This document shows positions 7,021-14,755 of a DNA stretch of 64,000 bases, piece after piece (the first letter of the stretch is position 1; every line of letters starts with the position of its first letter). A model generated the notes under the pieces. The model was not told the DNA's origin, did no database searches, and worked only from the letters and a program-made list of their open reading frames with translations. A program made the position numbers and the translations under genes. Source of the stretch: Peptococcaceae bacterium UBA5752 (lineage in GTDB: Bacteria > Bacillota > Dehalobacteriia > UBA4068); the NCBI GenBank assembly GCA_002419055.1, contig DIFI01000020.1:135-64134 (forward strand), read 5' to 3'.

Positions 7021-8571
7021 GTGGGCAGCATTATCCGAGCGGCAGGCGCGGTTTTTATTATTAATATAGTTGTTAAGCTCTTAGGTTTTTTGCGTGAAAT
7101 GTTTATTGCTTCAGGATTTGGCGCCTCATATTTGACAGACGCCTATCTTGTTGCTTATACATTGCCCTATAGCTTACAATCCGTATTGGGTTTTGCGTTG
7201 GTTGTGGCGGTAATACCGGCGTTGGCGCGTTATTGGCCTAGTGAAGATCAGCTATGCAATCAACAAGCCAGTATTGTTGGCAGCTCATTAATTAATATTA
7301 CGGCAATAGTTTTGCTGATTGCCAGTATTATTGGCATTATTTTTGCACGCGCTTTGGTAAATTTGACTGCACCAGGACTTGATTTGGTGACAAGCGAATT
7401 AGCTGTTGATTTAACACGGATAATCTTTCCTTCGGTTTTGTTTATGGGTATAGGTATGGTGATATCGGGGATATTAAACTGCCGTCGTCGTTTTGCAATC
7501 GCCGCCATTGCCCCCGGTATTGGTAGTTTGATCATTATTGGCGGCATCATTTTTTTTGCGGGTGACAATATCCAGGTATTGGCGTGGGCAACATTAATCA
7601 GTTTTTTGGGTTTTCTGCTTATTCAAATTCCGGCCCTCAAACGCTGTGGTTTTGTCTATCTTCCGGTTTGTGATATTCATCATCCGGCATTGCAGCAAGC
7701 CGGTAAAAATATTGTTCCGATTATTATTGGGATAGCTGTAAATCAAGTTTATATAATAATTAATAGAATATTTGCTTCAGGTTTAGCTGAAGGTAGTATA
7801 TCAGCGCTTAATTATGCCAGTAAGCTGATGAATATGCCCCTTGGCATATTTGTTGCCGCAATAGCTACCGTAATTTATCCGCTATTGACGCAACAGGCGT
7901 TAGAAAAGGATAAACCGTCTTTACAGGCAGCAGTTGACAAGGGACTGAATATGATTGCTTTTTTGGCGTTACCGGCAACGGTGGGACTAATAGTCTTAAG
8001 TGAGCCGATCATCCGCCTATTGTTCGAAAGCGGCAGTTTTGATGCGGAAGCAACAAGGATTACAGCCTATGCTTTAGTATACATAAGCCCCGGCTTGCTC
8101 TTTATGGGATTTAATATGTTGTTGACCAGAGCATTTTACGCTATGAATGAGGTCAAAAAGCCGCTGATCGCTGCTTTAATTTCAATTGTGGTCAATATTA
8201 TCGCCAGCGTATTGTTAATGCCATATTTATCGCACGGGGGGCTGGCTTTAGCTAATTCATTGGCAGCTGCTGTTAATACCATAATACTAGCTTGGTATCT
8301 GCGGCGTATCTTTGGCGGTGGTTTAAATGCTAAACCAGTACTGAAAATGACTCTAGCGGCTTTGTTAATGGGAGTATTAATTGTAGTATTGACGAAAATA
8401 GTGCCGATAGTATCTGTGCGTTCTTTGTTGGCTTTGCAGGTGTTAATTTTAGTTATTGCGGGTTGTATCGGCTACTTTATTTTTGCTCGCTTATTGGGGA
8501 TAACTATATTAAAAGAAATTTATATCAGTTTGCGAAAAAAAACACAAAATGAATTGACAAACACTAATTAA
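7021..8571 (+). CDS. murJ: MurJ/MviN-type lipid II flippase (first of two)
   Basis: A 516-residue polytopic membrane protein of the MOP superfamily with about 14 predicted spans. N-terminal motifs (VKLLGFLREMFIASGFGASYLTDAY) and the central NQVYIIINRIFASGLAEGSISALNYASKL segment are diagnostic for MurJ/MviN. It would flip lipid-linked peptidoglycan or polysaccharide precursors across the membrane. The GTG start has AAGGAG upstream. A TagO/WecA-type transferase follows at 8642, so this copy may serve a polymer other than lipid II. A second homologue is encoded at 17189. Confidence 0.93.
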   Translation: MGSIIRAAGAVFIINIVVKLLGFLREMFIASGFGASYLTDAYLVAYTLPYSLQSVLGFALVVAVIPALARYWPSEDQLCNQQASIVGSSLINITAIVLLIASIIGIIFARALVNLTAPGLDLVTSELAVDLTRIIFPSVLFMGIGMVISGILNCRRRFAIAAIAPGIGSLIIIGGIIFFAGDNIQVLAWATLISFLGFLLIQIPALKRCGFVYLPVCDIHHPALQQAGKNIVPIIIGIAVNQVYIIINRIFASGLAEGSISALNYASKLMNMPLGIFVAAIATVIYPLLTQQALEKDKPSLQAAVDKGLNMIAFLALPATVGLIVLSEPIIRLLFESGSFDAEATRITAYALVYISPGLLFMGFNMLLTRAFYAMNEVKKPLIAALISIVVNIIASVLLMPYLSHGGLALANSLAAAVNTIILAWYLRRIFGGGLNAKPVLKMTLAALLMGVLIVVLTKIVPIVSVRSLLALQVLILVIAGCIGYFIFARLLGITILKEIYISLRKKTQNELTNTN

Positions 8572-8641
8572 TAATGAGAGAATATAGAGTAGGGAAGCTT
8601 TATTATGGTTAGCATTGTGGCAAGCCATAGGAGATAAAAAA

Positions 8642-9700
8642 ATGTATTTATTTATTGCGGTTATATTATCTTTAGCAACGGCTTTAATTGCAACTCCGAT
8701 TAGCATTCGCGTTGCGCACAAGCTGCATATCGTAGATCAGCCTAATGAACGCAAGGTTCATCATTCATCTATACCACGTATGGGCGGTGTAGCTATTTAT
8801 CTTGCTTTTGTTATTGGAACGCTGTCTCTTGGCGTATATACACGGCAGATTGCAGCGTTGTTGGTTGCCGGTACTATAGTGATGATATTTGGATTCGTTG
8901 ATGATGCACGCGGTATTTCACCAAAGATCAAGTTACTGGGACAAGTATTCGCTTCTTTGGTATTAATTCAGGGCGGATTTTGTATTCGTTTTATTACCAA
9001 CCCTATTGATGGGGGATTAATTTCTTTAGGTGTTTTTGCTATTCCGGTTACAGTGATTTGGTTAACCGGCCTTTCAAATGCCGTTAATTTAATCGACGGT
9101 TTAGACGGTCTATCAGCTGGAGTTTCGGCCATCGCTGCTCTTACCATGACCATTGTTTGTTTTACACAGGGTGATATATTAACGGCCACATTAGCTGCCA
9201 TATTAGCGGCTTCGGCTTTTGGCTTTTTACGTTACAATTTTCATCCGGCCAAAACATTCATGGGCGATTGCGGTTCATTATTCCTTGGCTTTGTCCTAGG
9301 CGCTTTAGCGGTTATGGGGCTATCCAAGGGCGCTACGGTTATTTCGATATTTATTCCTATGATTATTATGGGGATCCCAATATTTGATACCTTTTTTGCA
9401 ATTGTCCGGCGGATGTTTTTACACCGGCCGATTTTCCAAGCCGACAATGGGCATTTGCATCACAGTTTACTATCGCTGGGTTTATCGCATAAGCAAACAG
9501 TGTTGATTATTTATGCTATTAGCGTTATCCTCGGCTTCTGTGCTGTATTAATGGCGTTATTGACCAGTTCTCAAGCTGTGATGGTCTTAATAATTATTAC
9601 GATTGTTACTTTTGTAGGTGCTGATAGATTGGGCGTCTTGCGGGGAAACCGCAGACAAGTCATTTCTGCCTCGGACAAAAGAAAGCATAATTCTGTTTAA
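8642..9700 (+). CDS. Undecaprenyl-phosphate GlcNAc-1-phosphate transferase family (TagO/WecA, glycosyltransferase 4)
   Basis: A 352-residue membrane enzyme that transfers a sugar 1-phosphate from a UDP-sugar to undecaprenyl phosphate, the first step of wall teichoic acid or another secondary polymer. Family motifs in order are DQPNERKVHHSSIPRMGG, FVDDARG, NLIDGLDGLSAG, FMGDCGSLFLGF and the GHLHHSLL histidine loop. About ten or eleven membrane spans alternate with these loops. ATG 8642 has TAGGAG upstream; an upstream TTG would add nine residues without a good site. The secondary polymer may anchor SLH proteins such as the one at 11286; this is inference. Confidence 0.93.
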   Translation: MYLFIAVILSLATALIATPISIRVAHKLHIVDQPNERKVHHSSIPRMGGVAIYLAFVIGTLSLGVYTRQIAALLVAGTIVMIFGFVDDARGISPKIKLLGQVFASLVLIQGGFCIRFITNPIDGGLISLGVFAIPVTVIWLTGLSNAVNLIDGLDGLSAGVSAIAALTMTIVCFTQGDILTATLAAILAASAFGFLRYNFHPAKTFMGDCGSLFLGFVLGALAVMGLSKGATVISIFIPMIIMGIPIFDTFFAIVRRMFLHRPIFQADNGHLHHSLLSLGLSHKQTVLIIYAISVILGFCAVLMALLTSSQAVMVLIIITIVTFVGADRLGVLRGNRRQVISASDKRKHNSV

Positions 9701-9712
9701 AGGAGTGTTGAG

Positions 9713-10246
9713 ATGAAAAAGAGCGGCTTAATATTATTGGTGGTTGTTGCTGTGGCGGCATTGGCGATAGGTTTTGTAATCGGCCAGGTGATGCAATCAA
9801 CAGTTAGCACCGGTACCAAAGACGATCCTTTAGTATCGCAAAGCTATGTGGATAAGCTGATCGGTGAGCGTTCGGCTGCTATGCAGACCGAGATCGAAGA
9901 ATTGCAGGCCGATGTATCGGAATTACAAACATTAGCCGGTATCGAAGATACTGATACTACAGCAGATACCGATACTTCTACAGATAGCAGTGATACAAAT
10001 AGCAGTGATGATGATAATTCGACCAGCTCCGATACTCCTTCAAAGGTTAAGGTTACCTCGAACAATGTCAATGTACGTTCATCTGCTTCAACTGAAGCAG
10101 ACAAGGTAGGAAATGCCGCTTCCGGCGATATTCTTACATATCTTGACAAGAAAGAAGACAGCTCCGGCAATGTCTGGTATAAAGTTCAATTAAGTGACGG
10201 CACGAAAGGCTGGGTAGCCGGCTGGCTGTGCGGCACACCTTATTAG
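9713..10246 (+). CDS. Membrane-anchored bacterial SH3 domain protein
   Basis: A 177-residue protein with one N-terminal span (about residues 4-25), a short coiled region (about 45-75) and a low-complexity Asp/Thr/Ser linker (about 80-112). A C-terminal SH3b domain follows (VKVTSNNVNVRSSAS through GTKGWVAGWLCG). SH3b domains bind cell-wall peptides or sugars, so this is probably a surface protein tethered to the membrane with the SH3 domain in the wall. AAGGAGTG precedes the ATG. It lies 12 bases after the transferase gene, in one operon. Confidence 0.88.
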   Translation: MKKSGLILLVVVAVAALAIGFVIGQVMQSTVSTGTKDDPLVSQSYVDKLIGERSAAMQTEIEELQADVSELQTLAGIEDTDTTADTDTSTDSSDTNSSDDDNSTSSDTPSKVKVTSNNVNVRSSASTEADKVGNAASGDILTYLDKKEDSSGNVWYKVQLSDGTKGWVAGWLCGTPY

Positions 10247-10250
10247 TAGG

Positions 10251-10976
10251 ATGAAATCAGACAGTTTACCGGCCGATTGGTCACAATTACTGATAACAGG
10301 TTCTTGCGATCAGCAATTGCGCTTGTTGTCTTTGATAGAAAGATATGCTATTAATGAAGCGGCTGTTATTCAGCCGCTTTTGTCTTTATTAGTAACATTG
10401 CCTGTAGAATCTACCGATGCTGATATTTTCGCGGTGCGTCTTAAAACTTTGGTTGTCATTGGATGCAGTAAACGTTCAGAGTATTTTGAGCCAATGTCCA
10501 CGATGTTGGTGAAAGCAAATGCTACCCATTGGCGGCTGTCCATCTTGGATACATTATTGCATCTGTCGGCGGCAGATAAAATTACTGCGACTGCACCGTT
10601 GCTGCAAGATAATGACTATGTTTTTATCAGGGGACTGGTTTGGTTTCTCGGCCATCAAGGTTCACAAGCGTTACTGCCATTAAACAGCTATTTATTTGAA
10701 ACCGGGCGCTATCGCGCAATTCATGACGATCTTATTGCCGAATCTTTGTGGTTAGCTGTTGGCTGTGATGTGCAAGCCGCTCAACAGTTAGCATCTGCCG
10801 ATACTGCTCTTGGCCGTTTTTGCCGCCATCTAATTTGGCCAACGGATAACAATTGCCGCTATGGTATTTATCCATTTCCCGATTATTTATGGCAAATTGC
10901 TAAGGCGATCGGCATCCCATCCGCAAAATTTAAAAGTCTTTATTATCATCCGCAGCCGAAGCACAATTATTATTGA
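10251..10976 (+). CDS. Hypothetical protein, probable helical-repeat (HEAT-like) protein
   Basis: A 241-residue cytoplasmic protein without signal peptide or membrane span. Its sequence is mainly helical, with repeating pairs of leucine-rich helices (for example LRLLSLIERY, VIQPLLSLLVTLP, WRLSILDTLLHLSAADKI, FIRGLVWFLGHQGSQALLPL) reminiscent of HEAT repeats. I recognise no characterised family. It begins only four bases after the SH3 gene stop, so translational coupling is likely; the binding site (GTAGG) is very close to the ATG. The genes around it concern the cell envelope, but its own function is unknown. Confidence 0.72.
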   Translation: MKSDSLPADWSQLLITGSCDQQLRLLSLIERYAINEAAVIQPLLSLLVTLPVESTDADIFAVRLKTLVVIGCSKRSEYFEPMSTMLVKANATHWRLSILDTLLHLSAADKITATAPLLQDNDYVFIRGLVWFLGHQGSQALLPLNSYLFETGRYRAIHDDLIAESLWLAVGCDVQAAQQLASADTALGRFCRHLIWPTDNNCRYGIYPFPDYLWQIAKAIGIPSAKFKSLYYHPQPKHNYY

Positions 10977-11008
10977 TATGCATCAATACCAAGAAAGGAA
11001 GAATAGCG

Positions 11009-11206
11009 ATGAAAATTGAGCTTACCAGTCGGGAAATAGATCGTTTGGAGCAGTTATTACAAAAATCGATCAGAAATAATAAAGACGACCTTCAGAGGCG
11101 GAATAATAAAGACGATCCTTCGGTAGAGACTATCGAAAGAGCAATGATTGAAAAGAAGGTAATTTTAGCTAAGTTACGTAATGCACTTAAGGAACAAGAA
11201 AATTAG
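11009..11206 (+). CDS. Small helical protein of unknown function (65 residues)
   Basis: A 65-residue charged protein, predicted as a helical hairpin (LTSREIDRLEQLLQKSIR, then a loop, then VETIERAMIEKKVILAKLRNALKEQ). The ATG at 11009 has AAAGGAAG upstream; longer in-frame extensions have no binding site. The loop contains a tandem duplication, RNNKDDLQ then RNNKDDPS. It lies 32 bases after the helical-repeat gene and is followed by a strong terminator, so it ends the operon. No family is recognised. Confidence 0.7.
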   Translation: MKIELTSREIDRLEQLLQKSIRNNKDDLQRRNNKDDPSVETIERAMIEKKVILAKLRNALKEQEN

Positions 11207-11221
11207 AATTAATATATAAAA

Positions 11222-11260
11222 GAAAATGCCAGCCGTTTTTATCGGCTGGCATTTTCTTTT
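11222..11260. terminator. Bidirectional terminator between convergent genes
   Basis: GAAAATGCCAGCCG (11222-11235) pairs with CGGCTGGCATTTTC (11243-11256) and is flanked by A-rich sequence on the left and TTTT on the right. It can therefore stop transcription from both the plus-strand operon and the minus-strand S-layer gene. Confidence 0.88.
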
Positions 11261-11285
11261 GTGTTAGAGCAATATGTCTATTTTA

Positions 11286-13733
11286 TTAGCTTATCTTTGC
11301 GAGTAAGACGCTGAGTATTTTTGCCACTTCTGCACGAGATGCAGTGTTTAAGGGGCGGTAACTATTGTCATTATATCCGTTGATTAATCCAATACTTTGA
11401 ATTTGTAAGATAGCATCACCGGCATAGGCGGCAAATAATTCACTATCACTAAATACGGCATTAGATGTATGTGATGCAATTTGATACTGCATATGGTTGA
11501 TAAAGCGTGAGAGCATAACAGCCATATCTTGGCGGCTGATCGGCGAATTGGGAGAGAAGTGGTTGCTGTCACTGCCGGTGGTAATTCCGGCAGCTACTGC
11601 CCAGGCGACATCAGAAGCATACCAGCTGTAGATGGCAACGTCAACGAATTTGTTGGTAGGATCAGGAAGCGTTTCAGCGCTTATTCGTGCCAGTAGGGCA
11701 ATAAATTCACTGCGGCTGATACTTTGCTCAGGCCGGAAGCTGCCATCAGTATAGCCTCCGAAAATACTGCGGCTGCTCAAATCATTGATATATTCAACGG
11801 CCCAGTAGGTAGAGTCAATATCGTTGAATTGTATACCGTCATCTGAGGTAGTATCAGTTATCGTTGTGGTAGTTGTGTCGCTCCAACCAGAAGAGCCATC
11901 ATCATCAACATAATTATAGGTGTAATACCAGTATACGGTATCAACAGCTTGCAGTTTAAAGGACGCGGCTGGGACCGTCGGATAAAGCATCTCACCGTCG
12001 CGTTTGACTTTGAACAGCCAGCCGCTGTTGACGCCACCGTCACCTGCGCCCCAGCCATCGATTGATAGAACATAACTGTTACCTTGGAGTACTACATTAT
12101 CTTTATATTGCAGCAGCAGCGATAGGGGTGTCAGTGTTGAGGAATAAATAATAGTACTGCAACTATAATTGTCGATATGGCCGCCGCTGTCACTGACATT
12201 TAGTGTTATATATTGGTTGCTATCATTACTTAAAGGTATGACAGTTATAGTCAATGTGGGTGTAATATATCCGGTTGTGGTGGCTGTGATATTATAGCTA
12301 CCGGTGCTGCTGTTGCTGAACGAAAAGTGTCCGTCGGCATCAGTTGTAATATTATTGCCAAGGGCGATATTGCCGCTGGCGAGTTCCGTATGGGCAGCGT
12401 CGTTTACTGCAATACTTTTCAGAACAAAATTGGCTGTCCGTCCGGCCCCAATGGTGGCGGCGGTTGTTAACGTGCTACCCTGATAAAATCGTCCGATATG
12501 AGTAATACCGTTTGGGGCTAGCGTGAGATAGCTTTCGTCGGTAATAGCAGTGCTAAGATCAGTGGTAACGCTGCCGTTAAAGTAGCATTTTAATCCGGTT
12601 GCATCGATATTGGCTGCACTCAGCGCATTACTGATCAAATTGCCGTGAGGTATAGATAATGTTTTCTGGTTGATGCTGTTGCCATCATAGACGAGCAAAT
12701 GCACAGAGTGTAGCATATTGGAGTTGAGAGTCAGCGTATTGAAAATCGAGCAGCTCTTGATTTGATCAACAGTGGGGCTGCTGAGATTGTTAAATGCCGA
12801 CATCTCGGTCACGGCGATCAGCGCTTGTTTGGAGGCAAAATAATCTACAGAACCATAGTCACCGAAACCGCCGCCGCTGATATAAGAATTGGTAATTAGA
12901 GCAGATACAGGTGTATAGCCGCTGTCAGTCGTCCAGACGGTCGCGTTGGGATTGCCGCCGTTGGCGAGGATAGCCCAGATCACAACTGCGGTAGAATTGC
13001 CGCTGTAGCCGGAATAGAGGACCTCGTCATAAGTGTATGAGTAGTTGAACCCGCCGTTTTCTGCTTGTACTGACTGAAGATAAGCAAGCGCAGAGGCAGT
13101 TGCTGCCGAAACGCCCGGTGAACAGCTGGCGTCAGTGTTCTGATAGAGTGAAAGCGCAATCAAGGCCATAGCCGTATTGTCAACGTCGCTGCTGCCGCTG
13201 CTGTAAATGCCGTAGCCAAAGCCGCCGTCACTTTCCATTGTGGCGATCAAAGCAGAGATAGCTGTATCTTTATCATATGTTATAGGCTGATAGTCTGATT
13301 GAGATTGAGCAGCGCGGTTATAGGCCTCAATAGCGATCATCGTATAGGCGTCAGTGTAGGCGTAACCGGCAGTGATCAGATTTGTACCGTCGACAAGTGC
13401 TGCGGCGGCCGTTGTTGCAGCAGCCATATCGCCGTTGATCAAAGAGCCCATCACTTTGGTGCTGTTTGATGAATAAGTAATTTGCTGGTTAAAAGCTGGT
13501 AGATCGATATTCATACCGCCTATTGTTTGGGCCGTATATAATGCCAGCAATTCTTCCCAGTCACCTAGTGTCTGCTGTCTGGTTGTAGTGTAATAGTTGT
13601 TGACAGTGTCTTCCATTGCAGTTTGCGGGCTGACGGTAGTTGCTGTCGCCGTCGTGGCTGTTAGCAATAACATAAATAGTGCCAGCATCAGTATTACCGA
13701 AAATCTTCTGTTATTTTTTCTTATACTTACCAT
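11286..13733 (-). CDS. S-layer (SLH) protein with alpha/alpha-toroid and DUF4430 domains: predicted surface corrinoid-binding protein
   Basis: An 815-residue secreted protein. After a signal peptide (about residues 1-33) comes an alpha/alpha-toroid of the terpenoid-cyclase/prenyltransferase-like fold (about 40-330), with repeated motifs such as SDGGFGYG, DNTAMALIALSLYQ and ENGGFNYSY. Beta-rich modules follow, including one like a carboxypeptidase regulatory domain (about 430-530). A DUF4430 domain (about 540-640, SGWLFKVKRDGE) and three SLH domains (about 645-815, e.g. YWAVEYINDL and GGYTDGSFRPEQSISRSEF) end the protein. Toroid plus DUF4430 is the architecture of transcobalamin and intrinsic factor. 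SLH domains attach proteins to pyruvylated wall polymers. The ATG at 13733 precedes a good signal peptide and has AGAGG upstream. It lies 49 bases after the DUF4430 lipoprotein gene, downstream of a cobalamin riboswitch. Cobalamin binding is inferred. Confidence 0.85.
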   Translation of the reverse strand: MVSIRKNNRRFSVILMLALFMLLLTATTATATTVSPQTAMEDTVNNYYTTTRQQTLGDWEELLALYTAQTIGGMNIDLPAFNQQITYSSNSTKVMGSLINGDMAAATTAAAALVDGTNLITAGYAYTDAYTMIAIEAYNRAAQSQSDYQPITYDKDTAISALIATMESDGGFGYGIYSSGSSDVDNTAMALIALSLYQNTDASCSPGVSAATASALAYLQSVQAENGGFNYSYTYDEVLYSGYSGNSTAVVIWAILANGGNPNATVWTTDSGYTPVSALITNSYISGGGFGDYGSVDYFASKQALIAVTEMSAFNNLSSPTVDQIKSCSIFNTLTLNSNMLHSVHLLVYDGNSINQKTLSIPHGNLISNALSAANIDATGLKCYFNGSVTTDLSTAITDESYLTLAPNGITHIGRFYQGSTLTTAATIGAGRTANFVLKSIAVNDAAHTELASGNIALGNNITTDADGHFSFSNSSTGSYNITATTTGYITPTLTITVIPLSNDSNQYITLNVSDSGGHIDNYSCSTIIYSSTLTPLSLLLQYKDNVVLQGNSYVLSIDGWGAGDGGVNSGWLFKVKRDGEMLYPTVPAASFKLQAVDTVYWYYTYNYVDDDGSSGWSDTTTTTITDTTSDDGIQFNDIDSTYWAVEYINDLSSRSIFGGYTDGSFRPEQSISRSEFIALLARISAETLPDPTNKFVDVAIYSWYASDVAWAVAAGITTGSDSNHFSPNSPISRQDMAVMLSRFINHMQYQIASHTSNAVFSDSELFAAYAGDAILQIQSIGLINGYNDNSYRPLNTASRAEVAKILSVLLAKIS

Positions 13734-13782
13734 TTTTCTGCCTCTTTTCTGAGTTTTATATGAAACACAAATGTTTATATTC

Positions 13783-14457
13783 TTAAACACTAAATGAATA
13801 AATCCACTCAATAACGTCTCCATCGCTAAGTTTATATAACGAGCAGCCGCAACCAGGGAAGGTGCCGTTAACTTTGTATTTCCAGCCGGCAAAGTCACCA
13901 CCGTCAAATTCATAAATATTATTGATCGCTTCAACATAATTAGTGTTGTAGACCGGTGTAGTGGAAAACTCAAAATGGATATCGGCAGCTAACATCTCCC
14001 GTTTTAATACGTCAAAAACGCTTTCGCAGGAGCTGAATTCACAATCTGTTTTGTAAAATATTATGCCATCGTCCGGCAGTAACTCAATTTTATCCTTATT
14101 AAAGCTGTCGAGATGATCAAGAATACTGGCGCAGGAAACACTGAGAGTACAGGTGGACTTATCTGATTTTGTGCCGGTAGTTGTCGTTGTTTTTTGATCG
14201 GACTGTTCTTGCGATGTGTCATTATTATTTGTTGTCTGTTTTGTAGTTTTTTGTTCTGTTGATTTTTTCTCTCCTACTTGATTTTGTTGCTGATCATCAG
14301 TTTTATTATTAGTATCAGCAGTTTGATCTTGCTCCGAAATCGTTGCGGCATTTTTCTTTGTGCTTTCAGCCTTTTCGGAGCTGTTATTACAACCGCAGAT
14401 GAATAGTGTTGAAAACACCGCAAAGATTATTATGGATAATAATATTTTTCGTTGCAT
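13783..14457 (-). CDS. DUF4430 (transcobalamin-like domain) lipoprotein under a cobalamin riboswitch
   Basis: A 224-residue predicted lipoprotein: a signal peptide ends at ICGC (Cys23). A long Ser/Thr/Gln/Asn/Lys-rich tether follows (about residues 25-108). A C-terminal DUF4430 domain covers about 112-224, with CTLSVSCASILDHL, the insert ILLPDDGIIFYKTDCEF-like strands, NNIYEFDGGDFAGWKYKVNG and a final DVIEWIYSF. DUF4430 corresponds to the C-terminal beta domain of transcobalamin/intrinsic factor. GGAGG precedes the ATG at 14457; an in-frame extension upstream runs through the riboswitch and is rejected. The gene is first in the riboswitch-controlled unit. Six cysteines in the mature part may form disulfides. 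The predicted role is corrinoid capture at the membrane surface, an inference. Confidence 0.85.
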   Translation of the reverse strand: MQRKILLSIIIFAVFSTLFICGCNNSSEKAESTKKNAATISEQDQTADTNNKTDDQQQNQVGEKKSTEQKTTKQTTNNNDTSQEQSDQKTTTTTGTKSDKSTCTLSVSCASILDHLDSFNKDKIELLPDDGIIFYKTDCEFSSCESVFDVLKREMLAADIHFEFSTTPVYNTNYVEAINNIYEFDGGDFAGWKYKVNGTFPGCGCSLYKLSDGDVIEWIYSFSV

Positions 14458-14469
14458 CGACGTGCCTCC

Positions 14470-14496
14470 AATAAAATAAGCTCCCCATGGGGAGCC
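14470..14496 (-). terminator. Hairpin terminator in the riboswitch expression platform
   Basis: On the minus strand the perfect 16-base palindrome GCTCCCCATGGGGAGC (14495-14480) is followed by TTATTTTAT, an intrinsic-terminator shape directly between the riboswitch and the lipoprotein ribosome binding site. An upstream segment (GCATGGGAG, near 14531-14523) could pair with its left arm as an antiterminator. Confidence 0.6.
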
Positions 14497-14552
14497 TTTT
14501 AACAAAATAAAAAACGCCGTTATCTCCCATGCCAGAAATAATGTTCGTGCGA

Positions 14553-14701
14553 GCAATAGGGCAGGTCTCCTGACTGATGCTTCATCCTTGAGAACGCCTT
14601 CTCGTCTGCATAAAGACAATGGCATATCGTTCTCGCGTCGGCAATTACAGTAATGGCTGTTGTGGGGGATTTGCACCCCTCTTCCCTTATAACCATATTG
14701 C
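14553..14701 (-). ncRNA. Cobalamin (B12) riboswitch
   Basis: On the minus strand, outer P1 arms GCAATA (14701-14696) and TATTGC (14558-14553) enclose the conserved core. It contains GGGAAG, the GGGGTGCAAATCCCCC hairpin (about 14680-14662), the ACAGCC...TACTGT segment, GCCATTGT, AAGGATGAAGC and the B12 box AGTCAGGAGACCTGCC (14575-14560). These segments appear in the order and spacing of the AdoCbl riboswitch family. A consensus promoter lies just upstream and an intrinsic terminator downstream. The element therefore probably represses the DUF4430 lipoprotein and SLH genes when cobalamin is abundant. Confidence 0.92.
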
Positions 14702-14723
14702 AAAATATTTACTTTTCTACTGC

Positions 14724-14752
14724 AGTATAATACTATCTCTTGAAATTGGCAA
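14724..14752 (-). promoter_or_regulatory. Promoter of the cobalamin riboswitch transcript
   Basis: On the minus strand TTGCCA (14752-14747), a 17-base spacer and TATACT (14729-14724). The predicted start falls near 14717, about 15 bases before the riboswitch P1 arm. It directly abuts the stop of the upstream dehydratase-like gene. Confidence 0.75.
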
Positions 14753-14755
14753 GAG

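Noticed and set aside
9844..10170. A 108-codon minus-strand Ser/Val-rich frame
   Set aside because: It is the complement of the Asp/Thr/Ser low-complexity linker of the SH3 protein, without start signals.
11286..13733. A true terpene or squalene cyclase
   Set aside because: The toroid fold is similar, but the protein is secreted, carries SLH and DUF4430 domains and shows no DxDD-type catalytic motif.
13734..13973. An N-terminal extension of the SLH protein by 80 residues
   Set aside because: It would overlap the lipoprotein gene and bury the obvious signal peptide; the ATG at 13733 has its own binding site.
14458..14703. An N-terminal extension of the DUF4430 lipoprotein
   Set aside because: The extension is the cobalamin riboswitch and its terminator, not coding sequence; the lipoprotein signal starts at 14457.
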